This document shows positions 52,090 to 63,359 of a stretch of 64,000 nucleotides of DNA, one piece after another. This stretch comes from a bacterium (GTDB taxonomy: Bacteria; Electryoneota; RPQS01). Below the pieces are notes generated by a model. The model was given only the letters and a program-made list of their open reading frames with translations, made no database searches and had not been told where the DNA came from. Position 1 is the first letter of the stretch, and every line of letters starts with the position of its first letter. Both the position numbers and the translations under genes were made by a program. The DNA is taken from assembly GCA_036504735.1 (NCBI GenBank), contig DASXUQ010000010.1:186001-250000 (forward strand). Direction: 5' to 3'.

Positions 52090-52977
52090 GTGCGCATTCT
52101 CACAATCATTACCTTACTCATCCTGGCCGTTGGTTCGCTGTCCTTTGCGGCGGAGCCGCTGAAAATTGTGGCTTCCACAACGGATCTGGCGGCGGTGGCG
52201 CGGGAGGTGGGCGGTGCGCGAGTGACCGTCGAAGCTCTCTGCCGGGGAGACCAGGATCCGCACGATTTTGAGATCCTGCCCTCGCAAGTGATGCAGGTGC
52301 AGCAGGCCGACATCTATCTGAAAGTCGGACTGGCCCTCGATCCCTGGGCGGACAAGCTGATTCAGAGCGCGGGGAATACGAGGCTGCGGGTGGTGGATTG
52401 TTCCCACGGCATCGATGTGATCGGCAAGGCCGAACATCATTCCGAAAACAGCCCGCATCCGCTGGGCAATCCGCACTACTGGCTCGGCCCGTCCAATCTG
52501 ATTACCGTGGCCGAGACCATCCGCGACGCCTTTAAGGATGCCGACTCTTCTTATCAGGATGTCTACGGCCAGCGTGGCTACACCTTCCGCAATAAGATGG
52601 AATCGGCGATCTCCCGCTGGAAAACCACGCTTGCGCCGTGCAGCGGAATGGGCCTTGTATCATCCCATCCGAGCTGGGACTATTTCGCGCGGGATTTTGG
52701 CCTGGAGATTGTCGGCACGGTGAGCCGTGTTCCCGATGCCGAACCGTCTCCGGTTGAACTGGCCACGCTGGAGCAGACGATTCGCACTCGAAGCCGCGTC
52801 GTGTTTTTGCGCGAACCGTTTACGTCCGACCGCTTTCCCAATGTGCTGGCGCGGGACACGGGCATTTCCGTGCTTACCGTGCCGTCGTCTGTTGGCGCAC
52901 TGCCGCAGGTCACCGACCTGTGGTCGCAATTTGATTACCTGACCACGCAGTTAGCTTTGCACTGTCAGAAACCGTAG
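52090..52977 (+). CDS. Zinc/manganese ABC transporter substrate-binding protein (ZnuA-like)
   Basis: 295 residues from GTG 52090, which puts a signal peptide (RILTIITLLILAVGSLSFA) at the N-terminus. Cluster A-I fold with metal-ligand positions DPHDFEILPS, NPHYWLGP, SSHPSWDYFARDFG and a C-terminal acidic site in REPFTSDRFPNVLARDTG. It captures Zn or Mn in the periplasm. The His-rich loop is very short (EHHSENSPHP). No permease or ATPase gene accompanies it, so it must use distant partners or act otherwise. Confidence 0.88.
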   Translation: MRILTIITLLILAVGSLSFAAEPLKIVASTTDLAAVAREVGGARVTVEALCRGDQDPHDFEILPSQVMQVQQADIYLKVGLALDPWADKLIQSAGNTRLRVVDCSHGIDVIGKAEHHSENSPHPLGNPHYWLGPSNLITVAETIRDAFKDADSSYQDVYGQRGYTFRNKMESAISRWKTTLAPCSGMGLVSSHPSWDYFARDFGLEIVGTVSRVPDAEPSPVELATLEQTIRTRSRVVFLREPFTSDRFPNVLARDTGISVLTVPSSVGALPQVTDLWSQFDYLTTQLALHCQKP

Positions 52978-52986
52978 TGAGTTCTT

Positions 52987-53688
52987 GTGGCCGCTACCCG
53001 TAATACGTCGCAGCAAGCTGTTGCCCCTGAGATGAAGTCCCCCAGCGACAAACTCGAAAATCCCCGCCGCCGCCGTCAGGTGGTGCTCGGGCTCGTGCTT
53101 TCCGGATTGGCGCTGGTGATGGCACTCCTGTGGGGCATCTGGGCGGTGCTGCACAATGAGACCGGCGTATTGATTGTGACCTCGCATCCGCCCGGGGCGG
53201 AAGTGATTTTGAATCGCCGTCCCACCGACCTGCTGACCAGCGCCTTTCTGTCGGATCTTCCCGCGGATTCCTTCCTCGTGAGTCTGCGTCTGGACGGACA
53301 CCGGCCTGTTCCGCCGGCGCAGGGCGTGCGGATTGCGCCCAACGAGACGACGCGCGTGACCTTTATCATGGCTCCTATCGAGCGCGGTGACCGCCGTCCG
53401 CTCCCACCGGTCAGTGGACGCAGCACCAACTGGCAATGGCGCAGTGTGCGCGTGCGGTCGGATCCCGACAGCGCGGCCATTATTGTCGACGACAAAGAGC
53501 TGGGGATTCGCACGCCGTTAACGCTGCTGCTCGATCCGGGCGTGCATCACGTGCAGGCTCGCTGGCCGGACGGAGCGCGGGATTTCAAAAATGTGACGAT
53601 TGATCCGTCGCAGTCCCCGCCGCAGATCACCATGAAACCGGCCACCTACGAAAGCTATCCGCGGCCGAAGAAGGGGATTCTGCGATGA
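52987..53688 (+). CDS. PEGA-domain membrane protein
   Basis: 233 residues, GTG start. A basic N-terminus (NPRRRRQ) precedes one membrane helix at 33-55. Two PEGA-like beta modules follow: one with VLIVTSHPPGAEVILNRRPT (60-125) and one with VRVRSDPDSAAIIVDDKELG (152-215). PEGA domains are surface-layer or periplasmic structural modules. The stop overlaps the next ATG, so the two products are probably partners. Confidence 0.82.
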   Translation: MAATRNTSQQAVAPEMKSPSDKLENPRRRRQVVLGLVLSGLALVMALLWGIWAVLHNETGVLIVTSHPPGAEVILNRRPTDLLTSAFLSDLPADSFLVSLRLDGHRPVPPAQGVRIAPNETTRVTFIMAPIERGDRRPLPPVSGRSTNWQWRSVRVRSDPDSAAIIVDDKELGIRTPLTLLLDPGVHHVQARWPDGARDFKNVTIDPSQSPPQITMKPATYESYPRPKKGILR

Positions 53689-54065
53689 AACGGGAGATCC
53701 TGCGAGTCGAACCCGCGAGCGCGGTCCGTATTGGGTTTGTCGTCGGGCTGTTCACCGGCTTTGTGGCGGGCCTGGTGGAAGCGGTGCTGCTGAAGGCCAT
53801 GTCCGGCACGCCGGGCGGCTCGCTGCTGCCCCCGGAGGCGGCTCCACTGGCCAATTCCAGCGCGGGCACGCTGTTTCTGCTGGCCATCGTCATGGGCCTG
53901 CTGTTCTCTTTGATTTTTGCATTTCTTGGCGCGCTGCTGGCGTTTGCCTATAACATGGCCGCGCGATCCTTCGGCGGTATTGAATTTCACATGAGTGGTG
54001 ATGACCGGCCTCCGGCTCGCGAAGCGGAAGCTGTAGAATCGCCTGAGGATGAAGACGATGTCTGA
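53685..54065 (+). CDS. Small membrane protein, two helices (hypothetical)
   Basis: 126 residues with hydrophobic segments at 14-38 (IGFVVGLFTGFVAGLVEAVLL) and 62-90 (LFLLAIVMGLLFSLIFAFLGA), linked by a Pro/Gly/Ser loop; the tail is acidic (SPEDEDD). ATGA overlap with the PEGA gene and 8-base overlap with gltX indicate one transcript. No family recognised. Confidence 0.75.
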   Translation: MKREILRVEPASAVRIGFVVGLFTGFVAGLVEAVLLKAMSGTPGGSLLPPEAAPLANSSAGTLFLLAIVMGLLFSLIFAFLGALLAFAYNMAARSFGGIEFHMSGDDRPPAREAEAVESPEDEDDV

Positions 54066-55485
54066 TGTTCGCGTTCGCTATGCTCCCAGTCCCACCGGCT
54101 ATCTGCACGTCGGCGGTCTGCGTACGGCACTCTACAATTACCTGTTCGCCCGGCAGCATGGCGGCACGTTTGTGCTGCGCATCGAAGACACCGATCAGAC
54201 CCGCAAGGTGGAAGGCGCCGTCGAGAATTTGCTCGAAGTGCTGGAGTGGCTCGGCCTGGAGTTCGATGAAGGGCCGTCGCGCGGCGGAGAGTATGGACCG
54301 TACGTGCAATCGGAGCGTCTGGAGATGTACCGCGAGCATGTGCGAATTCTCGCCGGGACCGGACATGCCTATCCCTGTTTCTGCAGCAGCGCGGAACTGG
54401 ATGCGATGCGCTTGGATCAGCAGGCGCGGGGCCGCGTGCCCATGTATGACCGCCGTTGCCGCAGGATGGATCCTGCCGCTGCCAAAGCGCGGATCGACGC
54501 CGGAGAGCCGCATGTCTGGCGCATGGCCGTGCCCGAGCGGCGCGTACTGATGATCAGCGACGTGATCCGCGGCGATGTACGCTTCGACACCGACACGGTG
54601 GATGATCAGGTGCTGCTCAAATCGGATGGCTTTCCGACGTATCATCTGGCGAACGTGGTAGACGACCATTTCATGAAGATCAGCCACGTGATTCGCGGCG
54701 AGGAATGGCTGCCGTCCACCCCCAAGCATGTGCTGCTCTATGAATTTTTCGGCTGGACCGCGCCGGTGTTTGCCCATCTGCCGCTGCTGCTCAATGCCGA
54801 CCGCAGCAAGATGTCCAAGCGGTCGGGCGACGTGGCCGTGGAAGAGTACCGCAAGAAGGGCATTCTGCCGCAGGCGCTGATTAATTTTGTCGCGCTGCTG
54901 GGATGGCACCCGCAGGATGACCGCGAAGTCTTCACCGTACCCGAGTTGATTCACGAATTTTCTCTCGAGCGCGTCAACAAGGCCGGCGCAATCTTCGACA
55001 TGGCCAAGCTCGAGTGGATGAACGGTGAGCACCTGCGAATGCTCTCCGACGAGGCTGCGCTGGATTACCTGCTGCAGTTCACCAATGGCAGCGTGTCGCG
55101 CGACGTGCTTCGCCAGGTGTGGCCGATGATGAAGACGCGGATCCGCCTGCCCAAAGATCTGTTCGGCGACAATCTCTATTTCTTTGCCGATCCGGTGGAG
55201 TACGACCCGGCGGGTGTGGCCAAGCACTTTGCCAATCCTGAGATCATGCAGGTGCTGGATGCCTACCGCGACGAACTGGGCCGCGTCGAGCCCTTCGATG
55301 CCGCGACGCTGGAAGCCCATCTACGCGCGCTGGCCGAGCGTCACACGCTCTCGGCGGGCAAGCTCATTCATCCCACGCGTCTTGCGCTGACCGGCAAGAC
55401 CGTCAGCCCGGGCCTGTTCGAGATGATGGAAATGCTGGGACGCGACACCGTGGTGAGACGACTTGCCAAGGCGCTGCGTCGCTGA
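54058..55485 (+). CDS. gltX: Glutamate--tRNA ligase
   Basis: 475 residues from ATG 54058; GAGG lies 9 bases upstream, while ATG 54049 would touch it. Class I synthetase with the HIGH-type motif PSPTGYLHVGG (10-20), the RIEDTDQTR segment, and KMSKR (SKMSKRSGD, near 250). Charges tRNA-Glu. The zinc-type cysteine region (CFCSSAE) is partly present. Whether it also charges tRNA-Gln cannot be read from the sequence. Confidence 0.95.
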   Translation: MSDVRVRYAPSPTGYLHVGGLRTALYNYLFARQHGGTFVLRIEDTDQTRKVEGAVENLLEVLEWLGLEFDEGPSRGGEYGPYVQSERLEMYREHVRILAGTGHAYPCFCSSAELDAMRLDQQARGRVPMYDRRCRRMDPAAAKARIDAGEPHVWRMAVPERRVLMISDVIRGDVRFDTDTVDDQVLLKSDGFPTYHLANVVDDHFMKISHVIRGEEWLPSTPKHVLLYEFFGWTAPVFAHLPLLLNADRSKMSKRSGDVAVEEYRKKGILPQALINFVALLGWHPQDDREVFTVPELIHEFSLERVNKAGAIFDMAKLEWMNGEHLRMLSDEAALDYLLQFTNGSVSRDVLRQVWPMMKTRIRLPKDLFGDNLYFFADPVEYDPAGVAKHFANPEIMQVLDAYRDELGRVEPFDAATLEAHLRALAERHTLSAGKLIHPTRLALTGKTVSPGLFEMMEMLGRDTVVRRLAKALRR

Positions 55486-55551
55486 CCTCCATTCCGTCCG
55501 ATCCGGTATTCTCCTTATCATTTATCCCTTATCCCTTAGCCTTCTATTTGA

Positions 55552-56628
55552 ATGAAGCAGCTTGACCGATACATTCTCCGGCGGTTTTTCGAGTACTTCT
55601 TTTTCGCGCTGCTCGCCAGCGTGATTATTTTTGTTACCGTAGACAGCACGGAGAATCTGGACAAGTTTATCGATGCGAAGGTGAAGTACTACGAAATTGC
55701 GTATTACTATTACCTGTATCTGCCCTATATCACGTATCTGACTCTGCCGGTCTCCGTATTGCTGGCCACGCTGTTCAGCATCGGCGGACTGGTCTACCGC
55801 AATGAGCTGACCGCCATGCAGTCGGCGGGCTACAGCCTGTGGCGGGTGCTGGGTCTGTTTTTGCTGGTGGCTGTGCCGCTCAGCGGGGGGATGCTGGCCT
55901 TTGGGGAGAGTGTGGTGCCGGCGGCCAATCACGAACGCAACGACATGTACCGTGTGCGCGTGAAGAAGCAGCAGAGTTCGGCGTCGACACGGCAGGGCAA
56001 GCTGTTCATTCAGGTCAGCCCCAGCGAGTACCTGAAGATGGAAGGCTACGATCCGCAGACGCAGACGGGTGATCATGTCACCATGCACCAGTTCGAAAAC
56101 GACCGTGTGCTGCGCCGGATCAATGCGGACCGCATCCACTACAACGGCAAATCGTGGGTGCTGTACAACGTGTTCACGCACGATTTTGGCGGTCAGGCTC
56201 TGGCCGTTGCCCATAAGGATTCCCTAGTGCGGGCCGATCTGCACATCACGCCGATGGACCTGTCGCAGGTGACTATCGAGCCTGAAGAGATGAACTACAA
56301 AGATCTGAAGGCGATGGTCGGGCGGCTGGAAATCAGCGGTGTGAAGGCAGGGAAGTGGGTGGTGGATCTGGCCTTCAAGCTGTCGCAGCCCTTTGCTACG
56401 GTGATCATCGTGTTGTTCGGCGTGCCTTTCGCGGCGTTCCGGCGGCGGGGCGGGCTGGTGCTGGGATTCGGACTTTCGCTGCTGGTGTGTTTTGTCTATT
56501 TCGGTTTCATGCAGATCGGCAAGATCCTCGGCTACAACGGCACGATTCATCCGCTGATGGCGGCATGGGCGGGAAATATCGCCTTTGGCCTCCTCGGCTT
56601 AGGGCTGATCTGGAGAGTGCCGAAGTAG
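55552..56628 (+). CDS. LptF/LptG-family permease, second copy
   Basis: 358 residues with the same plan as the gene at 48874: three N-terminal helices (LDRYILRRFFEYFFFALL, then PYITYLTLPVSVLL), a periplasmic domain and three C-terminal helices (PFATVIIVLFGVPFAAF, GFGLSLLVCFVYFGFMQIG). It likely pairs with the other copy as LptF/LptG. The Gly/Leu-rich ending and PHPLMAAW-like segment (IHPLMAAWAGN) favour LptG. No clear ribosome site; the upstream stretch is pyrimidine-rich with TTATCCC repeats. Confidence 0.88.
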   Translation: MKQLDRYILRRFFEYFFFALLASVIIFVTVDSTENLDKFIDAKVKYYEIAYYYYLYLPYITYLTLPVSVLLATLFSIGGLVYRNELTAMQSAGYSLWRVLGLFLLVAVPLSGGMLAFGESVVPAANHERNDMYRVRVKKQQSSASTRQGKLFIQVSPSEYLKMEGYDPQTQTGDHVTMHQFENDRVLRRINADRIHYNGKSWVLYNVFTHDFGGQALAVAHKDSLVRADLHITPMDLSQVTIEPEEMNYKDLKAMVGRLEISGVKAGKWVVDLAFKLSQPFATVIIVLFGVPFAAFRRRGGLVLGFGLSLLVCFVYFGFMQIGKILGYNGTIHPLMAAWAGNIAFGLLGLGLIWRVPK

Positions 56629-56669
56629 AAAAGGCAAAAAGCGAAAATCCGTCTGATGCATATATGAGA

Positions 56670-56705
56670 ACAGGCGAACCTTGCGGTTCGCCTGTCCTGT
56701 TTTTC
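56670..56705 (+). terminator. Rho-independent terminator after the LptG-like gene
   Basis: ACAGGCGAACC (56670-56680) pairs over 11 bases with GGTTCGCCTGT (56685-56695), loop TTGC, followed after four bases by TTTTT. The stem-loop form with a TTGC centre recurs at 37143-37170. Confidence 0.85.
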
Positions 56706-56721
56706 GGAATAGCGAGATTGC

Positions 56722-57978
56722 TTAGAAGAGCAGTCTCTGCGAGAAAGCGAAGCCAACGCCGCGGGCGCCGTTGAAGGCGCCACCGGCCCAGGAGCCGCCG
56801 AGGTCGAGAAGGTAGTGTTTGAAGTGGAAGCCGGTGCCGGCTCCGAAGCGCGAGCCCCAGAGACCGCCGACACTGATACCACCCTGCACCACCCACCATC
56901 TTACCGGGAAGTACTGACCGGCCACGCCCACTTCCAGGCCGCTGCGGCCCTGAACGGTGGTGGAGGTGCGGACAGCGATGTCACCGAGCAGATTGGCCTT
57001 GGGGCTAAGCTTGTACCGTCCGTTGGCCTGCAACACGACGGGCAACTGGGTTTCCACCGTGCCGCCGCCATAGGTCGTGTCCACTTTGTGGAACGTGCTG
57101 TCCATGTTCACCTTGCTGCCAAGCTGAATGCCGGAGCTGTCAACGAAACCGGACACGAACTTGTTTTCTTTCACATCCCACGTGATGCGGGCGCCGATCT
57201 GCTGGGCGGAAAGGCCGACTTCCCACTTGTCATTCAGCACGGCCATGGCGCCGAGATCGAAGCCCACGCCGTCGCCACGGGTGGACGTCACGGAGTGGAA
57301 CACGCCGCCGCCTACGAGCGAGGCGGTGGTATCGGTCATGTTGACCTTGAAACTTCCGGAGACCTGTTCGGACTTGGCCAGTGCCACGCCCTGATAGAAA
57401 TGGAAGCCCGCGCCGAAGTACAGATCGGGAATCTTTTCCTGATCGAAGCGGTAGGCGAAACCTGCGCCGTAATCTACCACGGCCTGGCCCGTTCCTTCCA
57501 GCGTTCCGAAGTTGTACATGCGGTTGACGTCATTGCCGGTGAGGGCCAGCACCGCCAGATCCTTCGGCAGATTCATCGTGCCGGCGGACTGCATGGCAAT
57601 GCGCGCGCCGAAATGCTTGAAGCCGAACCCGAGCACCGGGAGGGCCATCTGCATATCGCCGCGAATTCCCGAACCGGGAATCTGATCGAGAATGCTGCGG
57701 ATTTCCGAGGCTTTGTAGTTGTGGTCACCGGCGAAGTGCTTGTTCCAGTAACCGACGCTGAACGAGTTGTTGGCGATGCCGAGGCCCAGCGAGGGGAGTT
57801 CCCACGTGGCGGTATAGCCGCGGTCGGGACCAAGAATCGCCGGATTGAAATTCAGCGCATCGCTCTTGTCGAACAGATCATGCACGCCTGCGCGGCTGAC
57901 CGATTGCGGATCCAGAGCCTGACCGAAAGCGGCCAGAGCCACGACGAGGATGGCGACCAATAGAAGTAGAGTTCTCAT
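56722..57978 (-). CDS. Outer-membrane beta-barrel protein (DUF5723-like)
   Basis: 418 residues. Signal peptide (LLLLVAILVVALAAFGQA). The mature start SVSRAGVHDLFDKSDALNFNPAILG is the ‘N-P-A-x-L-G’ entry seen in DUF5723/PorV-like barrels of the FCB group. Alternating strands run to a final FAFSQRLLF, an aromatic C-terminus as for Bam-inserted barrels. The gene start overlaps the lipoprotein stop (TAATG). Transport or anchoring role is inferred. Confidence 0.8.
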   Translation of the reverse strand: MRTLLLLVAILVVALAAFGQALDPQSVSRAGVHDLFDKSDALNFNPAILGPDRGYTATWELPSLGLGIANNSFSVGYWNKHFAGDHNYKASEIRSILDQIPGSGIRGDMQMALPVLGFGFKHFGARIAMQSAGTMNLPKDLAVLALTGNDVNRMYNFGTLEGTGQAVVDYGAGFAYRFDQEKIPDLYFGAGFHFYQGVALAKSEQVSGSFKVNMTDTTASLVGGGVFHSVTSTRGDGVGFDLGAMAVLNDKWEVGLSAQQIGARITWDVKENKFVSGFVDSSGIQLGSKVNMDSTFHKVDTTYGGGTVETQLPVVLQANGRYKLSPKANLLGDIAVRTSTTVQGRSGLEVGVAGQYFPVRWWVVQGGISVGGLWGSRFGAGTGFHFKHYLLDLGGSWAGGAFNGARGVGFAFSQRLLF

Positions 57979-59507
57979 TAGTCGTTCCCCTTCGTGCTGA
58001 CGTTGCGCTTGAGGTCGGCGATAATCTGGACCTTTACGTAATCGCTGGCGTTGGCGACGCGTGTCGCGCCATCCGAACTGGTCAACGCGAGGTCAGTACG
58101 CGTGTAGAGTTCGCCGGCTTTCAACAGTGTGATCGTCGTGCTGTCCAGCATCAAGGTATCCACCGTCATGACTTCCGAAATGGCGTTGCCATTGGCGTCA
58201 AGCTGCGGAATGGGAATGATCATATCGATGACCGTGTCCACGTTCGCGTGGGACGTCGACAGCACATTGTTGCGGATGGAATCGGCCACCAGATAGACGC
58301 GGCCACCCACCGGCAGATGATTCCAGACGCGGATAATCGCCATCGCGCCTTCCTGTTCGATGTCCTTTGCGCCGTCGATCTTCACGGTATCAATCTGGTC
58401 GTCGCCCGTCGCATGCATCGTGCTCAGCGTGAAACTCAGCGGCGAGCGCATCTCGATGTTCAGATTGATCGTGTCACTGCCGGAGACCTGAAGGACATCG
58501 CCGTTCATGGTCATCGTGGCGGTGGCCGATACGGTTTCCGGGTAGATCTGGATCATGTCGGCCAGACCGGTAACCACAAAGGTGGTATCGCCCGCCAGCG
58601 GCACGTTGCTGCGGACAATCGTGTGATTCACGCCGTTGCCGGTAGGCGGTTGCGCGTGCATCAGTACATTCAGGTCCGTGGTCGCATGGTAAAACGTGGG
58701 GTTGCCCTTCATATGAATGTAGGCGTCCACGGTCGTGGGGTGTACGGCGTTCCAGCCCTGCGGCAGTTGCTCGACATCGGTAGTTGAAGACACCGTCGGC
58801 AGATGCAGATTGTTGATTCTGCCGGAGAAGGAGATAAAGTGCATGGCACTGAGCCGGGCGCCGATCTCCAGAGCGTCGTTCAACGGCGCGCTGACGCTGA
58901 TCGTAATCGTCCCTGCGTCCGGCTTCATGTGATAGTTGTGCAGACTGATCACCGTGTCGCGTTGCACGGTGGTCACGGTGTTCACCGTCACGTGCAGGGT
59001 ATCGCCGGAGTTGCTCGTCAGGTTACGGATGGTGACACGCACCGGGCCGCCGCTGGCGCCCGACGTGCTGCGCAGCGACAGGGTCAAGGTGCCGTCATTG
59101 ACGACCGCATCGGTGACCGTGTGCTGAGTCGGCAGAGTGGCAACGGCTGACGCTGAGGAGAGCCCGGCCGGCTTCGGGAAGGGGGTGACCGTCAGGCCTT
59201 GCACGGTCAGCGAATCATGCAGCGGTACATTGACCTTGGTGAATGCCGAAAAATAGAGCTGGCCGGTGCTGTCCTGACCGATGCCCGATCCACTATCCTG
59301 CAAGGCCGAATCCGACATGACCAGTTCAGTCAGTCCATAGGTGCGAACACCCAGAGGTACGACGAGATGAGTGTCCCAACTCAAATCTCCGGGAGCTTGG
59401 GGGAGCGAGCATCCGCCCGCTGCCAGCCCAAGAAATACGCAGAAGCAAAAGACGTGAATAAACCGCCTCGTGCGTGGGACCTTCAGCTTCTTAACCGTCT
59501 CTTTCAT
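57978..59507 (-). CDS. Lipoprotein, beta-rich (hypothetical)
   Basis: 509 residues. A basic start and hydrophobic stretch lead to AAGGC with Cys33 as the likely lipidated residue. The rest has many short Ser/Thr/Val-rich strands (SLTVQGLTVTPF, TVTATMTMNG) and looks like repeated beta-sandwich domains. No enzyme motif. AAAGGA precedes the ATG. It begins 9 bases after the ahcY stop and overlaps the barrel gene, so lipoprotein and barrel may form an outer-membrane pair. Confidence 0.75.
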   Translation of the reverse strand: MKETVKKLKVPRTRRFIHVFCFCVFLGLAAGGCSLPQAPGDLSWDTHLVVPLGVRTYGLTELVMSDSALQDSGSGIGQDSTGQLYFSAFTKVNVPLHDSLTVQGLTVTPFPKPAGLSSASAVATLPTQHTVTDAVVNDGTLTLSLRSTSGASGGPVRVTIRNLTSNSGDTLHVTVNTVTTVQRDTVISLHNYHMKPDAGTITISVSAPLNDALEIGARLSAMHFISFSGRINNLHLPTVSSTTDVEQLPQGWNAVHPTTVDAYIHMKGNPTFYHATTDLNVLMHAQPPTGNGVNHTIVRSNVPLAGDTTFVVTGLADMIQIYPETVSATATMTMNGDVLQVSGSDTINLNIEMRSPLSFTLSTMHATGDDQIDTVKIDGAKDIEQEGAMAIIRVWNHLPVGGRVYLVADSIRNNVLSTSHANVDTVIDMIIPIPQLDANGNAISEVMTVDTLMLDSTTITLLKAGELYTRTDLALTSSDGATRVANASDYVKVQIIADLKRNVSTKGND

Positions 59508-59516
59508 TAGAATCCT

Positions 59517-61978
<2,462 letters not shown>

Positions 61979-61991
61979 AGTCCTCTTTCAT

Positions 61992-62038
61992 GGGCGAATT
62001 GCGGAAGGCTGCGCTCTCTTCGCCCGCTCAGAGCGCAG
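61992..62038 (-). ncRNA. H-type pseudoknot in the metK leader, candidate riboswitch
   Basis: Read on the minus strand, CTGCGCTCT (62038-62030) pairs with AGAGCGCAG (62017-62009) over 9 bases. The loop contains GGGCGAA (62025-62019), which pairs with TTCGCCC (61998-61992) over 7 bases. Connecting loops are 4, 1 and 10 bases, sterically reasonable for an H-type pseudoknot. The AGAGGA site and ATG follow within 14 bases. It shows none of the conserved bases of SAM-I, SAM-II or SAH riboswitches that I can recall. Confidence 0.6.
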
Positions 62039-62044
62039 TCCGTT

Positions 62045-62074
62045 ATTGTATGGTGATTCAGTAAAAAATTCCAA
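62045..62074 (-). promoter_or_regulatory. Probable metK promoter TTGGAA-N18-TACAAT
   Basis: On the minus strand TTGGAA (62074-62069) and TACAAT (62050-62045) are 18 bases apart. Transcription would begin near 62038, exactly at the first base of the pseudoknot stem. Confidence 0.55.
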
Positions 62075-62107
62075 TTTCCCTTTTTCCCAAAGGGGAAGGG
62101 CCAAAGA

Positions 62108-62168
62108 CCGTACCCTTCGCGGCAGCCGTAACCTTCGCGGCGGCAGGGCTCTTGGGTATTGCCCTGCC
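62108..62168. repeat. Tandem 18-base repeat and hairpin upstream of metK
   Basis: Two 18-base units (62108 and 62126) share CCGTA(C/A)CCTTCGCGGC with two mismatches overall. A perfect 8-bp stem follows (62142-62149 with 62161-62168, 11-base loop). The block lies between the nucleotidyltransferase gene and the metK promoter. No gene is supported in this 300-base gap. Confidence 0.55.
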
Positions 62169-62280
62169 CCGCTTGGCCATATGTTTGAAGATTTGAAGAG
62201 CCGGGCACCATCCTGCCTTAGCCGGGCATGCAAAATCCCAAGACGCATGCCGCGGCGAAGCGTAGGACGGCATCTGCGCC

Positions 62281-63282
62281 TTACTCTCCCGCCAAATCCG
62301 GGCCGGATTCAATTTCGCTGGAATCGCCGAGGTTGTAGCGTTGAAAATAGCCGGTAATGGTGGAATTGTTGCCGACGAGCGATCCCGAGACCAGCGCGCT
62401 TTCGACGTGCGCGCCTTCTCCTAAGATGCTGTCCCGCACCATGGCGTCGCGCACAACCGCGCCGTGGCCGATGGTGGCATACGGGCCGATGATGGCGTTA
62501 TCGAGGACGGCGGAGGGGTGAATGTAGACCGGCGGGACAATCAGCGCGCCCGGGTGCTCGCCCGAAGCGCCGTTGTGCTCTCGATCCAGCAGGTGGCGGT
62601 TGGTCGCCAGCAGCGTCTCCGGCTTGCCGCAGTCGAACCACTCGCTGACCGGGAAGGTGGAAACCTGCTCGCCCTGTTCGATCATCAACTGCAACGCGTC
62701 CGTAAGCTGGTACTCCCCGCGAGTGGTAAGCTGGCGTTCGAACAGCGTGTTGATACTCTGTCGCAGCAGCGGAGCGTTGCGAATCAGGTAGATACCGACC
62801 AGCACCAGATTGGATTTCGGATACTCGGGCTTTTCCACGAGGCGCTCCACGCGGCCTTCGGGAGTGAGTTCCACCACGCCGAAACGGCGCGCGTCCAGCA
62901 CGGTCTTGACGCCGAGACTGGTCGTTTTTTCGTTGGCAATCATCCCCTTCAGATCGGTCTCGAAGATCGTGTCGCCGAGGATGACCAGCACTTCTTCGTC
63001 CTGCTCGTCGAGTCCGAGGGAGACGGCGTCAGCCAGACCGCGCGGCTCCGCCTGCACGGCAAATTCGGCGGGCAACGCATGATTCTGCCGCACGTAGGTC
63101 TCAATCAGGTCGCCCATCTGCCCGACGACCAGGCTGACCTTCGTCACACCGGAATCGGCCAGTGTGTCGAGAATATGGCCGAGAATCGGCTTTCCGGCGA
63201 CGTTCAACAGGACTTTCGGCTTGGTGAAGGTATGGGGCCGAAGACGTGAACCGAGTCCGGCGACTGGGATGATTGCTTTCAC
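62281..63282 (-). CDS. Sugar-1-phosphate nucleotidyltransferase with left-handed beta-helix tail
   Basis: 333 residues. The catalytic domain (1-235) has IPVAGLGSRLRPHTFTKPKVLLNVAGKPI (GxGxRLxP...K), the LVILGDTIFE metal loop, and VEKPEYPKSNLVLVGIYL. A hexapeptide beta-helix (from about 255: IHPSAVLDNAIIGPYATIG) ends the protein. The RmlA/GlmU-like family makes NDP-sugars. RmlA2-type thymidylyl- or a glucose-1-phosphate uridylyltransferase are the likely options. It could feed the glycan cluster. Confidence 0.88.
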   Translation of the reverse strand: MKAIIPVAGLGSRLRPHTFTKPKVLLNVAGKPILGHILDTLADSGVTKVSLVVGQMGDLIETYVRQNHALPAEFAVQAEPRGLADAVSLGLDEQDEEVLVILGDTIFETDLKGMIANEKTTSLGVKTVLDARRFGVVELTPEGRVERLVEKPEYPKSNLVLVGIYLIRNAPLLRQSINTLFERQLTTRGEYQLTDALQLMIEQGEQVSTFPVSEWFDCGKPETLLATNRHLLDREHNGASGEHPGALIVPPVYIHPSAVLDNAIIGPYATIGHGAVVRDAMVRDSILGEGAHVESALVSGSLVGNNSTITGYFQRYNLGDSSEIESGPDLAGE

Positions 63283-63359
63283 GGGGTGGTGGTGTTACTC
63301 GGAAGAAGAGGGATAATCCGGTGCCGATGACGCCAACGCAGGTAAAATCCTGGTGCGAT

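Noticed and set aside
61979-62280. Known SAM-I, SAM-II or SAH riboswitch upstream of metK
   Set aside because: I looked for the GGACTGGCCC-like core, the SAM-II GCTAAA segment and the SAH GAGGAGCG core and found none. The pseudoknot is reported as a separate candidate.
62058-62312. Open frames in the metK upstream region
   Set aside because: They cross promoter, repeat and hairpin sequences and have no ribosome site or conserved motif.
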